A stretch of 64,000 nucleotides of DNA from Pseudomonas sp. v388 (GTDB lineage Bacteria; Pseudomonadota; Gammaproteobacteria; Pseudomonadales; Pseudomonadaceae): NCBI RefSeq assembly GCF_003935425.1, contig NZ_RHQN01000007.1, forward strand, positions 124,001 through 188,000. The letters run 5' to 3'. The translations under genes and the position numbers were made by a program. This document shows, piece by piece, positions 50,112 through 59,987 of this stretch (its first letter is position 1; every line of letters begins with the position of its first letter). The notes below the pieces were generated by a model. It was not told where the DNA came from. It did not search any database and was given only the letters and a program-made list of their open reading frames with translations.

Positions 50112-52253
50112 ATGAGTTATCAGGTTCTTGCACGTAAATGGCGTCCGCGCTCGTTCCGCGAAATGGTCGGCCAGACCCATGTGCTCAAGGCCCTGATCAA
50201 TGCGCTGGACAGCCAGCGCCTGCATCACGCCTACCTTTTCACGGGTACCCGAGGCGTCGGCAAGACCACCATCGCCCGAATCATCGCCAAGTGCCTGAAC
50301 TGCGAAACCGGCATCACCTCGACGCCCTGCGGCACCTGTTCAGTGTGCCAGGAGATCGACGAGGGCCGTTTCGTCGACCTGATCGAGATCGACGCCGCGA
50401 GCCGGACCAAGGTCGAGGATACCCGCGAGCTGCTGGACAACGTGCAGTACGCGCCAAGCCGCGGACGCTTCAAGGTCTACCTGATCGACGAAGTGCACAT
50501 GCTGTCCAGCCACTCGTTCAACGCCTTGCTCAAGACCCTCGAAGAGCCGCCACCCTACGTCAAGTTCATCCTGGCAACCACCGATCCGCAAAAGCTGCCG
50601 GCAACCATTCTGTCGCGCTGCCTGCAGTTCTCGCTCAAGAACATGACACCCGAACGCGTGGTAGAGCACCTGACCCACGTATTGGGGGTCGAGCGTGTGC
50701 CGTTCGAAGACGACGCGCTCTGGCTATTGGGTCGCGCCGCCGACGGTTCGATGCGCGATGCCATGAGCCTGACCGATCAGGCCATCGCCTTTGGTGAAGG
50801 CAAGGTCATGGCGGCCGATGTGCGGGCCATGCTGGGTACGCTGGATCACGGCCAGGTGTTCGACGTACTGACTGCCTTGCTCGAAGGTGACGCCCGTGGC
50901 GTACTTGAGGCCGTGCGCCATCTGGCCGAGCAGGGACCGGACTGGAACGGCGTGCTGTCGGAAATGCTCAACGTGCTGCACCGCGTGGCGATTGCCCAGG
51001 CGATGCCCGAAGGCGTCGACAATGGCCATGGTGACCGTGATCGCGTGCTGGCGCTGGCTCAGGCCCTGCCGGCCGAAGACGTGCAGTTCTATTACCAGAT
51101 GGGCCTGATCGGTCGTCGCGACCTGCCACTGGCACCCGATCCGCGGGGCGGGTTCGAGATGGTGCTGTTGCGCATGCTGGCGTTCCGGCCTGCCGACACT
51201 GCCGGCGCACCGAAACAGCCGCTAAAGCCAGCGGGAATCAGCCAGGCCACGGCTGATTCCCTGGCTGCGGTGGCCGGTGCGGCATCGGTTGCATCGGTCA
51301 AGCCTGCTGCGGTGGCGGCGGCGCCTGCGCCGGCCATCGAGCCTGCGCCTGTTCAGGCACCTGCCGGTCATGCAGCGCCGGTCTTGGCCCAGGCTGCACC
51401 GGCCGAAGAAATCGACCTGCCGTGGAACGAGCCCAAGGCGCCTGTGGCTCAGCCGCTCGCTGAGCCTGAACGGCCGCAGACCGCCGAACCGGTTGTGCCT
51501 CAGGCGCCGGAGCCGGTGCTCGACACCGTCGCCGAACAACCTGATCTCACGCCCATGCCTGCACCGGCGCCCGCCAGCCCTGTGCCGGATGCGCCGGAAC
51601 TCGAGGCCAGTGCGCCGGTTGCCGCCGAGCAGGTTACCCCGGCCATGCTTGAATCGGTTCCCGATGCTGCGCATATTTCCGCGCCGATGGATCGGGATGA
51701 CGAGCCGCCGCTGGACGATGATTACGTCGAGCCGGACATTGATATCGACCCGGCTTCCTACAGCTACCTGGATGAGCTGGCCCACGACAGCGTCGGTGAA
51801 GAAGACCCGGTCGAACCCGAGCCCCTGCCTGCAGCGATGCCGGCCACTGGGCTGGCGGCCGAATGGCTCGAACTGTTTCCGAAGTTGCCTATCTCCGGCA
51901 TGACCGGCAGTATTGCCGCCAACTGCACTCTGATCGAGGCCGACGGCGACAACTGGCTGCTGCACCTGGACCCGGCGCACAGTGCCCTGTTCAACGCCAC
52001 CCAACAGCGTCGTCTCAACGATGCATTGAACCAACAGCAGGGTCGCGCTATCCATCTGCGTATCGAGTTGATCAAGCCGGAGCAGGAAACCCCGGCCCAG
52101 GCGGCGGCTCGCCTGAGGGCTGAACGCCAGCGCCAGGCCGAAGCGTCGATCCACGCCGATCCGTTCATCCAGCAGATGTTGCAGCAGTTTGGCGCGGTGA
52201 TCCGAGAGGATACGATTAAGCCTGTGGACGCTCCTGTGGCGCAGACTCATTAA
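50112..52253 (+). CDS. dnaX: DNA polymerase III subunits tau/gamma
   Basis: 713 residues. AAA+ clamp-loader domain with Walker A GTRGVGKT (45-52), four-Cys zinc site CLNCETGITSTPCGTCSVC, Walker B LIDEVHMLS and sensor/Arg-finger SRC. A Pro/Ala/Glu-rich linker (about 370-570) leads to the C-terminal domain that in tau binds the polymerase and helicase. No A-AAA-AAG slippery heptamer was seen in the linker, so a gamma form by frameshifting is not predicted from the sequence. Starts a dnaX-ybaB set. Confidence 0.97.
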   Translation: MSYQVLARKWRPRSFREMVGQTHVLKALINALDSQRLHHAYLFTGTRGVGKTTIARIIAKCLNCETGITSTPCGTCSVCQEIDEGRFVDLIEIDAASRTKVEDTRELLDNVQYAPSRGRFKVYLIDEVHMLSSHSFNALLKTLEEPPPYVKFILATTDPQKLPATILSRCLQFSLKNMTPERVVEHLTHVLGVERVPFEDDALWLLGRAADGSMRDAMSLTDQAIAFGEGKVMAADVRAMLGTLDHGQVFDVLTALLEGDARGVLEAVRHLAEQGPDWNGVLSEMLNVLHRVAIAQAMPEGVDNGHGDRDRVLALAQALPAEDVQFYYQMGLIGRRDLPLAPDPRGGFEMVLLRMLAFRPADTAGAPKQPLKPAGISQATADSLAAVAGAASVASVKPAAVAAAPAPAIEPAPVQAPAGHAAPVLAQAAPAEEIDLPWNEPKAPVAQPLAEPERPQTAEPVVPQAPEPVLDTVAEQPDLTPMPAPAPASPVPDAPELEASAPVAAEQVTPAMLESVPDAAHISAPMDRDDEPPLDDDYVEPDIDIDPASYSYLDELAHDSVGEEDPVEPEPLPAAMPATGLAAEWLELFPKLPISGMTGSIAANCTLIEADGDNWLLHLDPAHSALFNATQQRRLNDALNQQQGRAIHLRIELIKPEQETPAQAAARLRAERQRQAEASIHADPFIQQMLQQFGAVIREDTIKPVDAPVAQTH

Positions 52254-52314
52254 CTGACGGCTCGGCGCTGATGGCGCCGCGCACACGAACCATCCATTTT
52301 CGAGGAGATATCCC

Positions 52315-52641
52315 ATGATGAAAGGTGGCATGGCTGGCCTGATGAAGCAGGCCCAGCAAATGCAGGAAAAAATGGCCAAGATGCAGGAAGAACTGGCCAA
52401 CGCGGAAGTCACCGGTCAATCGGGCGCCGGCCTGGTGAGCGTGGTGATGACCGGTCGTCACGACGTCAAGCGCATCACCCTCGATGACAGCCTGATGCAG
52501 GAAGACAAGGAAGTGCTGGAAGACCTGATCGCCGCAGCCGTTAACGACGCGGTGCGCAAGATCGAGCAGACCAGCCAGGAAAAGACTGCCGGCATGACCG
52601 CAGGCATGCAATTGCCGCCGGGTATGAAGCTGCCGTTCTGA
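52315..52641 (+). CDS. ybaB: YbaB/EbfC nucleoid-associated protein
   Basis: 108 residues. Typical N-terminal [20 protein letters not shown] with a helical dimer arm, the middle beta strand [18 protein letters not shown] and a Gly/Met/Pro-rich tail. It binds DNA as a dimer. It follows dnaX by 61 bp with aggag before the ATG and is part of the dnaX-ybaB-recR block, though a terminator and an enzyme gene separate it from recR here. Confidence 0.95.
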   Translation: MMKGGMAGLMKQAQQMQEKMAKMQEELANAEVTGQSGAGLVSVVMTGRHDVKRITLDDSLMQEDKEVLEDLIAAAVNDAVRKIEQTSQEKTAGMTAGMQLPPGMKLPF

Positions 52642-52738
52642 TCTGCCCAAGGCCGGGTGAAAGCTGCCGCTTGCCTGTTTTCGCCCTGTCTTGCCTTCGG
52701 CCGCAACGTTTTCACGGGGTCTGGGTTGTGTACGAAAT

Positions 52739-52765
52739 GCCAGGCCATGTGCCTGGCTTTTTTTT
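52739..52765 (+). terminator. Intrinsic terminator after ybaB
   Basis: GCCAGGC-CATGT-GCCTGGC followed by eight T, about 100 bp after the ybaB stop. Confidence 0.92.
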
Positions 52766-52867
52766 GGCTGTTTTCCGGCGGTCAGCGCCGCCTTGCCGAC
52801 GATAGAGCGAACGCTCATGGGTGTGCACTGTCTGCTTTGCATAGCCCACCATTCAGGAGCCCGACTT

Positions 52868-53902
52868 ATGACCCCGGAATTGATCCTCAACCAGCGCATC
52901 GTCCTGGCTTCCCGACCACAAGGCAGACCGACGCCCGAGAACTTCCGGCTGGAGCGCGAGGCGCTGCCGGAAATTGAAGACGGGCAGGTGCAGCTGCGCA
53001 CGCTGTATCTGTCGCTGGACCCCTACATGCGCGGTCGCATGAGCGACGCGCCGTCCTATGCAGACCCTGTAGAAATCGATGCGGTCATGGAAGGCGGCGC
53101 GGTCAGCGTCGTTGAGCAATCGCGTAACCCGAAATTCAACGTCGGCGAACTGGTCGTCGGTCAGACCGGTTGGCAGACCCACAGCATCCAGGATGGCGCT
53201 GCGCTGCTGAAAGTCCCCGAAGGCTTGCCCAGTCCTTCCATGGCGGTGGGCGTGCTGGGCATGCCCGGGATGACGGCTTACATGGGCCTGATGGACATCG
53301 GCCAGCCCAAAGCCGGCGAAACCCTGGTGGTGGCGGCAGCTTCCGGCGCGGTGGGTTCGGTGGTTGGCCAGGTCGCCAAACTCAACGGCCTGCGTGTAGT
53401 AGGTGTCGCGGGCGGTGCCGAAAAATGCCGCTACGTCGTGGAAGAACTGGGCTTCGACGCCTGTATCGACCACAAGAGTGACAACTTTGCGCAAGAACTG
53501 AAGCAGGCTTGCGGGCAGGGTATCGACGTCTACTTTGAACTGGTGGGCGGCAAGGTATTCGATGCCGTGCTGCCACTGCTTAATGCCGGTGCTCGAATTC
53601 CGGTGTGTGGCGTGATTGCGCAGTACAACGCCCAAGGTGAAGCAGAAGGGCCGGACAAGCTGCCGCTGCTGTTGCGCACGCTGTTGACCAAGCGCGCCAC
53701 CATGAAGGGCTTCATTGTGTTCGAGGCCTATGGCTCGCGCCGCAACGAGTTCATCGACGCCATGACGCCGCTGGTCAAGGAAGGCCGGATCAAGTTCCGG
53801 GAAGATGTGGTCCACGGGCTGGAAGCCGCGCCCGAAGCCTTCATCGGACTGCTGGAAGGCCACAACTTCGGCAAGCTGGTGGTCGAGGTCTCCAAGCCTT
53901 GA
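52868..53902 (+). CDS. NADP-dependent oxidoreductase (zinc-free MDR / leukotriene B4 dehydrogenase-like)
   Basis: 344 residues from ATG 52868 with AGGAG 8 nt upstream; a longer frame from 52691 runs through the terminator and is rejected. Medium-chain dehydrogenase/reductase without zinc ligands: [43 protein letters not shown] (dinucleotide loop) and GVAGGAEKCRYVVEELGFDA. It reduces an activated alkene or quinone with NADPH; exact substrate unknown (curA-like). Confidence 0.9.
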   Translation: MTPELILNQRIVLASRPQGRPTPENFRLEREALPEIEDGQVQLRTLYLSLDPYMRGRMSDAPSYADPVEIDAVMEGGAVSVVEQSRNPKFNVGELVVGQTGWQTHSIQDGAALLKVPEGLPSPSMAVGVLGMPGMTAYMGLMDIGQPKAGETLVVAAASGAVGSVVGQVAKLNGLRVVGVAGGAEKCRYVVEELGFDACIDHKSDNFAQELKQACGQGIDVYFELVGGKVFDAVLPLLNAGARIPVCGVIAQYNAQGEAEGPDKLPLLLRTLLTKRATMKGFIVFEAYGSRRNEFIDAMTPLVKEGRIKFREDVVHGLEAAPEAFIGLLEGHNFGKLVVEVSKP

Positions 53903-54073
53903 TGGTGCAGACCCTGTAGGCGCCACCGTGGCGGCGATCTGGCGCGTAGCGGCAGCGAAACCGGCTCGCCGGGTTTGTCAAAGTTCCGTGTCGTCTTGCC
54001 GGCTCGCACATTGACGCTCACCGCAAGGCGCGGGTATAAACCGCGTCTTGTGTTTATGTCGGACTTTTCTCCA

Positions 54074-54676
54074 ATGAGCTTCAGCCCCCTGATTCGCCAA
54101 TTGATCGATGCCTTCCGTGTACTGCCAGGCGTCGGTCAGAAAACTGCGCAACGCATGGCCTTGCAATTGCTGGAGCGCGACCGCAGCGGGGGCTCGCGTC
54201 TGGCGTCGGCACTGAGCCAGGCGATGGAAGGTGTCGGCCACTGCCGCGCCTGCCGCACTCTGACCGAGGAAGAACTCTGCCCGCAATGCGCCGATCCGCG
54301 GCGCGATGACACGCTGCTGTGCGTGGTGGAAGGTCCGACCGATGTCTATGCCGTGGAGCAGACCGGTTATCGCGGCCGCTACTTCGTGCTCAAGGGCCAT
54401 CTCTCGCCACTCGACGGACTCGGCCCCGAGGCCATCGGCATTCCACAACTGATGGAACGCGTTGCCGAACAGGGCACCTTCACCGAAGTGATCCTGGCAA
54501 CCAACCCGACGGTAGAAGGCGAGGCCACTGCGCATTACATCGCGCAGTTGCTCAATGAGAAGGGCTTGATCGCGTCGCGCATCGCCCACGGCGTGCCATT
54601 GGGCGGCGAGCTGGATCTGGTCGACGGCGGGACACTGGCGCACTCGTTCGCGGGTCGCAAACCCATCGCGCTGTAA
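54074..54676 (+). CDS. recR: Recombination protein RecR
   Basis: 200 residues from ATG 54074, matching the usual [20 protein letters not shown] start; an in-frame ATG 18 bp earlier cannot be excluded. Helix-hairpin-helix [13 protein letters not shown], zinc finger [16 protein letters not shown], Toprim domain [14 protein letters not shown] and the Walker-B-like C-terminus. It loads RecA at gaps with RecF/RecO. Last gene of the dnaX-ybaB-recR block, convergent with apt. Confidence 0.95.
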   Translation: MSFSPLIRQLIDAFRVLPGVGQKTAQRMALQLLERDRSGGSRLASALSQAMEGVGHCRACRTLTEEELCPQCADPRRDDTLLCVVEGPTDVYAVEQTGYRGRYFVLKGHLSPLDGLGPEAIGIPQLMERVAEQGTFTEVILATNPTVEGEATAHYIAQLLNEKGLIASRIAHGVPLGGELDLVDGGTLAHSFAGRKPIAL

Positions 54677-54718
54677 TCGGCGGCCGGGCTGCGCAAGGAG
54701 TGCGCCGTTTGTTGGAGA

Positions 54719-55267
54719 TTACTGCTCGTCCAGCGCGAACTCGGTCAGGCAGAAGGTCGGGATGTTCAGGTCGTTCAGGCGCCGTGAACCGCCCAGTTCC
54801 GGCAGGTCGATGATCGCTGCGGCTTCGTGGATGTGAGCGCCCATGCGGCGGATCAGGTTGGCCGCTGCGATCAACGTGCCCCCCGTGGCAATCAGGTCAT
54901 CGAACATCACTACAGAGTCGCCGTCGCACAGGCTGTCGGCGTGAACTTCCAGGTAGGCCTCGCCGTACTCGGTCTTATAGCCTTCGCACAGGACGTCCGC
55001 CGGCAGTTTGCCCTGCTTGCGAAACAGCACCAGCGGTTTGTTGAGTTCGTAGGCCACGACCGAGCCGATCAGGAAGCCGCGGGCATCCATCACGCCGATA
55101 TGGCTGAAGTCAGCCTCGATGTAACGCTGTACGAAGCTGTCGATCACCTGGCGCGTGGCCTTGGGTGACTGGAACAGGGGCGTGATGTCTCGGAAGATGA
55201 CGCCTGGCTTGGGAAAGTCCACCACCGGGCGTATCAGGGATTTGAAACTCATTTCATCAGCAGTCAT
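54719..55267 (-). CDS. apt: Adenine phosphoribosyltransferase
   Basis: 182 residues. PRPP-binding motif [18 protein letters not shown]-terminal [20 protein letters not shown] and [16 protein letters not shown] are characteristic. It makes AMP from adenine and PRPP in purine salvage. Minus strand, 63 bp downstream-facing from anr. Confidence 0.96.
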   Translation of the reverse strand: MTADEMSFKSLIRPVVDFPKPGVIFRDITPLFQSPKATRQVIDSFVQRYIEADFSHIGVMDARGFLIGSVVAYELNKPLVLFRKQGKLPADVLCEGYKTEYGEAYLEVHADSLCDGDSVVMFDDLIATGGTLIAAANLIRRMGAHIHEAAAIIDLPELGGSRRLNDLNIPTFCLTEFALDEQ

Positions 55268-55330
55268 CTGGAGTGATCCGGAGCAAGGTTGGCCGACAGT
55301 TTAAGCCGACCAGCCCTGGATCGCACGTTT

Positions 55331-56068
55331 TCAGCTGTCCATTGCGCCGCCCGCCAGGGCGCACAACTGGATCGGGTCAAGGATGTGGATCTCCTTGCCT
55401 TCGGCGGCGATCAGCTCGCTCTGCTGGAACCGGGTGAACACCCGCGACACTGTTTCCACCGCAAGGCCGAGATGATTGCCGATTTCGTTGCGCGACATGC
55501 TCAGGCGGAACTGATTGGCGGAGAACCCGCGTGCCCGGAAACGTGCCGACAGGTTGACCAGGAACGTGGCGATGCGCTCGTCGGCGGTTTTCTTCGACAG
55601 CAGCAGCATCATCTGCTGGTCGTCACGGATTTCCCGGCTCATTACCCGCATCAACTGGCGGCGCAACTGAGGCAACTGCACCGACAGCTCGTCCAGCCGC
55701 TCGAAGGGGATTTCACACACTGACGTGGTTTCCAGTGCCTGGGCCGACACCGGGTAGGCTTCGGCGTCCATCCCGGACATGCCTACCAGCTCGCTTGGCA
55801 AGTGGAAGCCGGTGAGCTGTTCTTCACCGCTGTCGCTGATGTTGAAGGTTTTCAACGCGCCGGAGCGGACGGCGTACACCGACTCGAAGGTATCGCCCTG
55901 ACGGAACAGAAACTCGCCCTTCTTGAGCGGCCGGCCGCGTTTGACGATCTGGTCGAGAGCTTCCATGTCTTCCAGATTCAGGGAAAGGGGCAGGCAGAGC
56001 GGTGCAAGGCTGCAGTCTTTGCAATGGGCCTGTGTATGAGCACGCAACTTGGCTGGCTCGGACATCAC
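55331..56068 (-). CDS. anr: Anaerobic regulator Anr (FNR family)
   Basis: 245 residues. N-terminal cluster-binding Cys16, Cys19 and Cys25 ([10 protein letters not shown]) with the fourth ligand Cys118, a cAMP-receptor-like beta roll, and the helix-turn-helix [20 protein letters not shown] with the E-xx-SR recognition residues. The 4Fe-4S form activates genes for low-oxygen life. An Anr-type box is found upstream of the nearby hemN. A GGA site precedes MM; either Met may be used. Confidence 0.96.
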   Translation of the reverse strand: MMSEPAKLRAHTQAHCKDCSLAPLCLPLSLNLEDMEALDQIVKRGRPLKKGEFLFRQGDTFESVYAVRSGALKTFNISDSGEEQLTGFHLPSELVGMSGMDAEAYPVSAQALETTSVCEIPFERLDELSVQLPQLRRQLMRVMSREIRDDQQMMLLLSKKTADERIATFLVNLSARFRARGFSANQFRLSMSRNEIGNHLGLAVETVSRVFTRFQQSELIAAEGKEIHILDPIQLCALAGGAMDS

Positions 56069-56217
56069 TAAATTCCTTGTGGGAAATCACACATAGGTCG
56101 TAAGGGTAACTCACACGCAACGGCTTCGGCCAGCTTCAAACGGCGGGTGCGACATCAAGGAACCGGCGTATTGGCCGATAGCCTCTTACTTGTCCAATCC
56201 TGCAGGATGCACCTCTT

Positions 56218-56685
56218 ATGTCGCTCTCAGGCCCTGTTTTCAACGGTATCAACGTGCGCACGCCAGTGGCCCAGACCGCTGCGAATGCCGACGAAAGCAC
56301 CCGCAACGTTACCGCGCCAGTGGAGACGCCGGCGGTGAAAGTCGACCTGTCCAGCGCCGGCAAGGCAGCCTCGTCGGCTTCGTCGCGCAACGCGGACATC
56401 GAGCAGAGCGGGTTGCCCGAGTCGGTGCAGAAGATCCTCAAGGCGGTGCGCGAACTGCAACGCAAGATCCAGGAAACCATGGAGCAGCTGCAAAAGGTGC
56501 TCAGCGACAAAAGCCTGACCTACGATGAGCGTCAAACCAAAGCCACCGCGTTGCAGACAGTGCTGGGCATGTTGCAGCGGCAGATCAGCAACTCCACCGC
56601 TGACCTGTCGATCCTGATGAACCAGTTGCAATCGAGCGACAGCGACAAGATCAAGGCCGGGATTCTGGTCATGGCCAAGATGTAG
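56218..56685 (+). CDS. Hypothetical coiled-coil protein
   Basis: 155 residues, not assigned to a known function. Ser/Ala/Thr-rich disordered first 60 residues, then a heptad-like coiled coil (KILKAVRELQRKIQETMEQL and following) and a second helix rich in Gln and Leu. No signal peptide or membrane segment. Lies between anr and hemN on the opposite strand, its stop only 11 bp from the hemN stop. Layout resembles FlxA-like proteins, but this is a weak resemblance. Confidence 0.75.
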   Translation: MSLSGPVFNGINVRTPVAQTAANADESTRNVTAPVETPAVKVDLSSAGKAASSASSRNADIEQSGLPESVQKILKAVRELQRKIQETMEQLQKVLSDKSLTYDERQTKATALQTVLGMLQRQISNSTADLSILMNQLQSSDSDKIKAGILVMAKM

Positions 56686-56696
56686 GCCGACGTCGG

Positions 56697-58079
56697 TCAG
56701 ATGACCCGCGAAAAGCGCTGCCGATTCTGTTGAGTCAGGTGCGCGTCAAATATCATGCATACCGACCGCACCAACAGGCGCCCGGCGGGCAGCACTGCAA
56801 TGCCAGTGTCGCTCAGGGTGATGAGCCCGTCCTTGGCCATGCGCTTGAGCGCGGTCCAGTCGTCGGCAAAGTAGCGCCTGAAGTCGATGGCGAACACCTT
56901 TTCGATTTGCTCGAAATTCAGCTCGAAGTGGCAGATCAGCTGCTGGATCACCGCGCGGCGGATCCGGTCATCTTCATTGCACACCAGGCCTTGCTTGGTC
57001 GCCAGCTGATCGCTGGACAGCAGTGCCTGGTAATCGCTCAGATCGCTGCTGTTCTGGCTGTATACATCGCCGATCTGACTGATTGCCGACACCCCAAGCC
57101 CGATCAGGTCGCAATGGCCGTGGGTGGTGTAACCCTGGAAGTTGCGCTGCAGGGTCAATTCTTCCTGGGCAATCGCCAGGTCATCGTCCGGCAATGCGAA
57201 ATGATCCATGCCGATGTAGCGATAACCCGCAGATGTGAGCTGCTGGATCGTGTGTTCGAGCATCGCCAGCTTGACGTCAGGCGCCGGCAGATCCGCACCT
57301 TCGATCCGGCGCTGGGGCATGAAACGCTCGGGCAAGTGCGCATAGTTGAACACCGAGAGCCGGTCCGGCTGCAGGCTGATGATTTCCTCGACCGTGCGGG
57401 CAAAACCTTCAGGCGTCTGCCTGGGCAGGCCGTAAATCAGGTCGATGTTCACCGAGCGAAACTGCAAAGTGCGGGCTGCCTCGACGATGGCCCGGGTTTC
57501 ATCGAGGCTCTGCAGGCGATTGACGGCCCGCTGCACCACCGGGTCCAGATCCTGAACCCCCAGACTGACGCGGTTGAAACCCAATTCCCGCAGCAGGCCC
57601 ATGGTCGACCAGTCCGCTTCGCGCGGGTCAATCTCGATGCCGTAATCGCCGGAATCATCGTCCAGCAGATTGAACTGGCTGCGCAGCTGCGCCATCAACT
57701 GACGCAGCTCGTCATGACTGAGAAACGTCGGTGTCCCGCCGCCAAAGTGCAACTGCTCCACCGCCTGACCCGAATCGAGATGACAGGCCAACATCTGGAT
57801 TTCCTGCTCCAGGCGCTGAAGATAACCCTGCGCCCGCCCACGATCCTTGGTGATCACCTTGTTGCAGGCGCAGTAGTAACAAATGTTCGCGCAGAACGGG
57901 ATGTGCACATACAAAGACAACGGGCGCACCGCCTTGCGGCTTTCACGCAAGGCATGCAACAGGTCGAATCCACCCACCTGGGTGTCGAACTGGACCGCAG
58001 TCGGGTAGGACGTATAACGAGGTCCGGCCAGATCGTAGCGGCGGATCAGATCAGAATCCCAACGGATGGCGTCGAGCAT
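56697..58079 (-). CDS. hemN: Oxygen-independent coproporphyrinogen III oxidase
   Basis: 460 residues. Radical-SAM cluster Cys63-x3-Cys67-x2-Cys70 in PFCANICYYCAC, SAM-binding FGGGTPTFLS, and the HemN-specific N-terminus RYDLAGPRYTSYPTA. It decarboxylates coproporphyrinogen III to protoporphyrinogen IX without oxygen. An Anr-type box 66 bp upstream and the anr gene nearby fit anaerobic induction. Confidence 0.96.
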   Translation of the reverse strand: MLDAIRWDSDLIRRYDLAGPRYTSYPTAVQFDTQVGGFDLLHALRESRKAVRPLSLYVHIPFCANICYYCACNKVITKDRGRAQGYLQRLEQEIQMLACHLDSGQAVEQLHFGGGTPTFLSHDELRQLMAQLRSQFNLLDDDSGDYGIEIDPREADWSTMGLLRELGFNRVSLGVQDLDPVVQRAVNRLQSLDETRAIVEAARTLQFRSVNIDLIYGLPRQTPEGFARTVEEIISLQPDRLSVFNYAHLPERFMPQRRIEGADLPAPDVKLAMLEHTIQQLTSAGYRYIGMDHFALPDDDLAIAQEELTLQRNFQGYTTHGHCDLIGLGVSAISQIGDVYSQNSSDLSDYQALLSSDQLATKQGLVCNEDDRIRRAVIQQLICHFELNFEQIEKVFAIDFRRYFADDWTALKRMAKDGLITLSDTGIAVLPAGRLLVRSVCMIFDAHLTQQNRQRFSRVI

Positions 58080-58144
58080 GCGGGCGTTCCCCCCGGATAG
58101 GCTGGCAATGTCCGGCAGTCTATGGCGGCTGCGCGTTGCACATG

Positions 58145-58158
58145 TTGATGCGTGTCAA
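58145..58158. promoter_or_regulatory. Anr box upstream of hemN
   Basis: TTGAT-GCGT-GTCAA differs by one base from the Anr/FNR consensus TTGAT-N4-ATCAA and lies 66-79 bp before the hemN start. Confidence 0.8.
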
Positions 58159-58196
58159 ATGAGCGCACATGGGGGAGGGCAGGTCGTCGGCTTGAG

Positions 58197-58460
58197 TCAG
58201 CGGATGACTTCGCCCTTTGGATCGCCTGCGATCAACGTGGCACCGCAGGCGGTTTTCATGCCTTCCAGAGCGACGGGGACGCCGTTCATGGTGAAGGTTT
58301 CGCTGCCTTCAAGGATGGGAAAGCTGGCTTTGCAGAGTGGGCAAAACACCCTATGACCGACACCGACCAAGGGCTCGCCGTTGAAGTCGGTGTGGGAGAA
58401 GTCTCCAAGTATTTTGCCGCCGTGGGTGGTGGTGTCGTTTTTGCGGATGAGTTTTTTCAT
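58197..58460 (-). CDS. PAAR-domain protein (type VI secretion spike tip)
   Basis: 87 residues covering one PAAR repeat: THGGKILGDF, GEPLVGVGHRVFCPLC, FPILEGSETFTMNGVPVALE and TACGATLIAGD, with conserved His/Cys that bind zinc at the cone tip. No C-terminal toxin extension. It caps VgrG and carries effectors. It is the last minus-strand gene of the AT-rich tip/immunity array, with no clear ribosome site, and shows that the locus belongs to a type VI secretion/Rhs setting. Confidence 0.85.
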   Translation of the reverse strand: MKKLIRKNDTTTHGGKILGDFSHTDFNGEPLVGVGHRVFCPLCKASFPILEGSETFTMNGVPVALEGMKTACGATLIAGDPKGEVIR

Positions 58461-58610
58461 GGTTAGTTGTTTTGTGGGAAAGGGCTATTTGTAGATTGAG
58501 TAGGCTACGCCTACTCATGAAGGATCTTCTTGTTTGGAGGGGACATTACGCATAATGTCTCCTTTGCAGACAGAACATGTGCCCACTTTCTGATAAGAAT
58601 TATGGATCGG

Positions 58611-59036
58611 TCATGCATTATTTGCGGGCGCCGCAGGCTTGGTTCTTTCTGCATGACTTCTTCTCGCGCTTTTAGCTACGTCTTTTACCTTATCGCGCAT
58701 AAGACGCTCCAATAAAGGTAATGGTGTCTTCCTGTTTATCGCTATGATGGATCTGACATACCTATCCGGGTCATCAGACAAGCGCTCGAATAGTTCTACG
58801 GAAAGCTTCCGTTTTCGTGCGATGTGGAGTTTCAATGAGGAATAGATCTTATACAAATATTCGAGAATCTCCAGAGGGACAATCTTGTTGTGTATCACCC
58901 ATTGCCTATAGTCCGGGTGGTCGTTAACCAACTCATACCAGACCTCAATGGGCACCTCTTCCAAAGCTGAACGGTCATATTCGAGTTTGATTTGGCTGGA
59001 ACGTAGTCTCATGAATTCTTCGGCAGAGTTTATCAC
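58611..59036 (-). CDS. Immunity-like protein, family A (intact copy)
   Basis: 141 residues from GTG 59036, which aligns with the ATG start of the decayed copy at 61898. Helical repeats of HEAT/leucine-rich-variant type (NHPDYRQWVIHNKIVPLEIL; VRSIIAINRKTPLPLLERLM), polar tail. AT-rich and unlike its neighbours on the left. Two further copies lie at 60654-60746 (remnant) and 61487-61898 (frameshifted). Function as immunity protein is inferred from size, setting and copy pattern. Confidence 0.6.
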   Translation of the reverse strand: MINSAEEFMRLRSSQIKLEYDRSALEEVPIEVWYELVNDHPDYRQWVIHNKIVPLEILEYLYKIYSSLKLHIARKRKLSVELFERLSDDPDRYVRSIIAINRKTPLPLLERLMRDKVKDVAKSARRSHAERTKPAAPANNA

Positions 59037-59157
59037 GTGGTTTTTTCTGTGTATAAAATTGTATGCTGTTCACTGGAGTGTGAAGAGTTTTTGTGTGAGA
59101 ACTTATATTTACATGGTTGCTGCTCATAACTGTCAGACTCACCCAGCTGAGTGGTGC

Positions 59158-59399
59158 TTAAAGTGGCCCCTCATAAGGCAGTTGAGTGTGATGCATGTAA
59201 ATCAACTCTCCAGACTGTCCCATTAGATCTTTTAACTCGTCAAAGAAAAAATCCAGGTTGTCTGAAAACACCTCAAATTTACAAATATCAGTCGTGCAAA
59301 GTCATCATTGGGTTTAGCAGGGATTCTCCCTACGCTTGCATAAGTTATTTTTCTGAAGTTCTCGAAATGGTCTCTATAGCATAAGATTTTGTATTTCAT
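59158..59399 (-). pseudogene. Deleted copy of immunity-like family B
   Basis: From ATG 59399 it reads MKYKILCYRDHFENFRKIT, like the start of the 62720-63343 product, for about 39 residues. It then jumps, in a different frame, to a C-terminal part FEVFSDNLDFFFDELKDLMG ending HHTQLPYEGPL at the TAA 59158, matching the last 45 residues of that product. About 120 internal residues and the frame are lost. Confidence 0.75.
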
Positions 59400-59483
59400 G
59401 GTTTTTCTTTTTGATGCGCTTGTTGTGGGTTCAAAGTGGGTCTAGTATCTGGCTTGTAGGCTGACCAGTTTCGGTATGTGGTG

Positions 59484-59897
59484 TTACATTAATCTGAAAT
59501 ATTCGATGACTATGTCCACAATTGCCTCTTCATTTTCTCCTCTGTAACCGAGCAGTTCGATAAACCATGACAGCTGCTCCCCTAGGTTGTCTAAGTTTTC
59601 TTCATTGATATGAACCATTATTGCTGCGATTCGGAGATCAATGGCTTTTTGGTTTCTGAAATCTCGTGTGAATCCTTCATTTTCTAAGAGGTGCTTGTAA
59701 TGTTTTTCATACTCGATGCACTCAAAGCTGGTTTTTGATAGATTTATATAATTCTCCACAATTTTTCGAGGGTTATGCTCGAGTGACGAGAATTCCATGC
59801 CAACACTTTCAAGCACTTTAATGAATAGCTTTCTCAGTAAAATGTTCGCGTCGCGGCCGTTTTCGGGCCATTTAATTGAGGCTATATTGAAGCTCAT
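59484..59897 (-). CDS. Small immunity-like protein, unknown family
   Basis: 137 residues, all-helical and acidic (VLESVGMEFSSLEHNPRKI; GEQLSWFIELLGYRGENEEA). Agga precedes the ATG. Not recognised; similar size and setting to its neighbours suggest an immunity gene whose partner tip has been lost. A short frame ending MKAESPAILLG lies just upstream and overlaps nothing recognisable. Confidence 0.5.
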   Translation of the reverse strand: MSFNIASIKWPENGRDANILLRKLFIKVLESVGMEFSSLEHNPRKIVENYINLSKTSFECIEYEKHYKHLLENEGFTRDFRNQKAIDLRIAAIMVHINEENLDNLGEQLSWFIELLGYRGENEEAIVDIVIEYFRLM

Positions 59898-59987
59898 TTT
59901 TATCCTAGAAGTATTGCAGGGCTTTCCGCTTTCATGAAGAAGCTATGCCATATCATGTCGCTAAACCTGAGTGAGATTGTCAGGTGT

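Noticed and set aside
51170-51500. Programmed frameshift in dnaX to make gamma
   Set aside because: No A-AAA-AAG slippery heptamer or following hairpin was seen in the linker-coding part.
52691-52867. Longer N-terminus for the NADP-dependent oxidoreductase
   Set aside because: The extension crosses an intrinsic terminator and lacks family similarity; ATG 52868 has a good ribosome site.
58948-59226. Plus-strand small frames in the AT-rich array
   Set aside because: They lie antisense to the family A and B immunity-like sequences that are supported by paralogue alignments.
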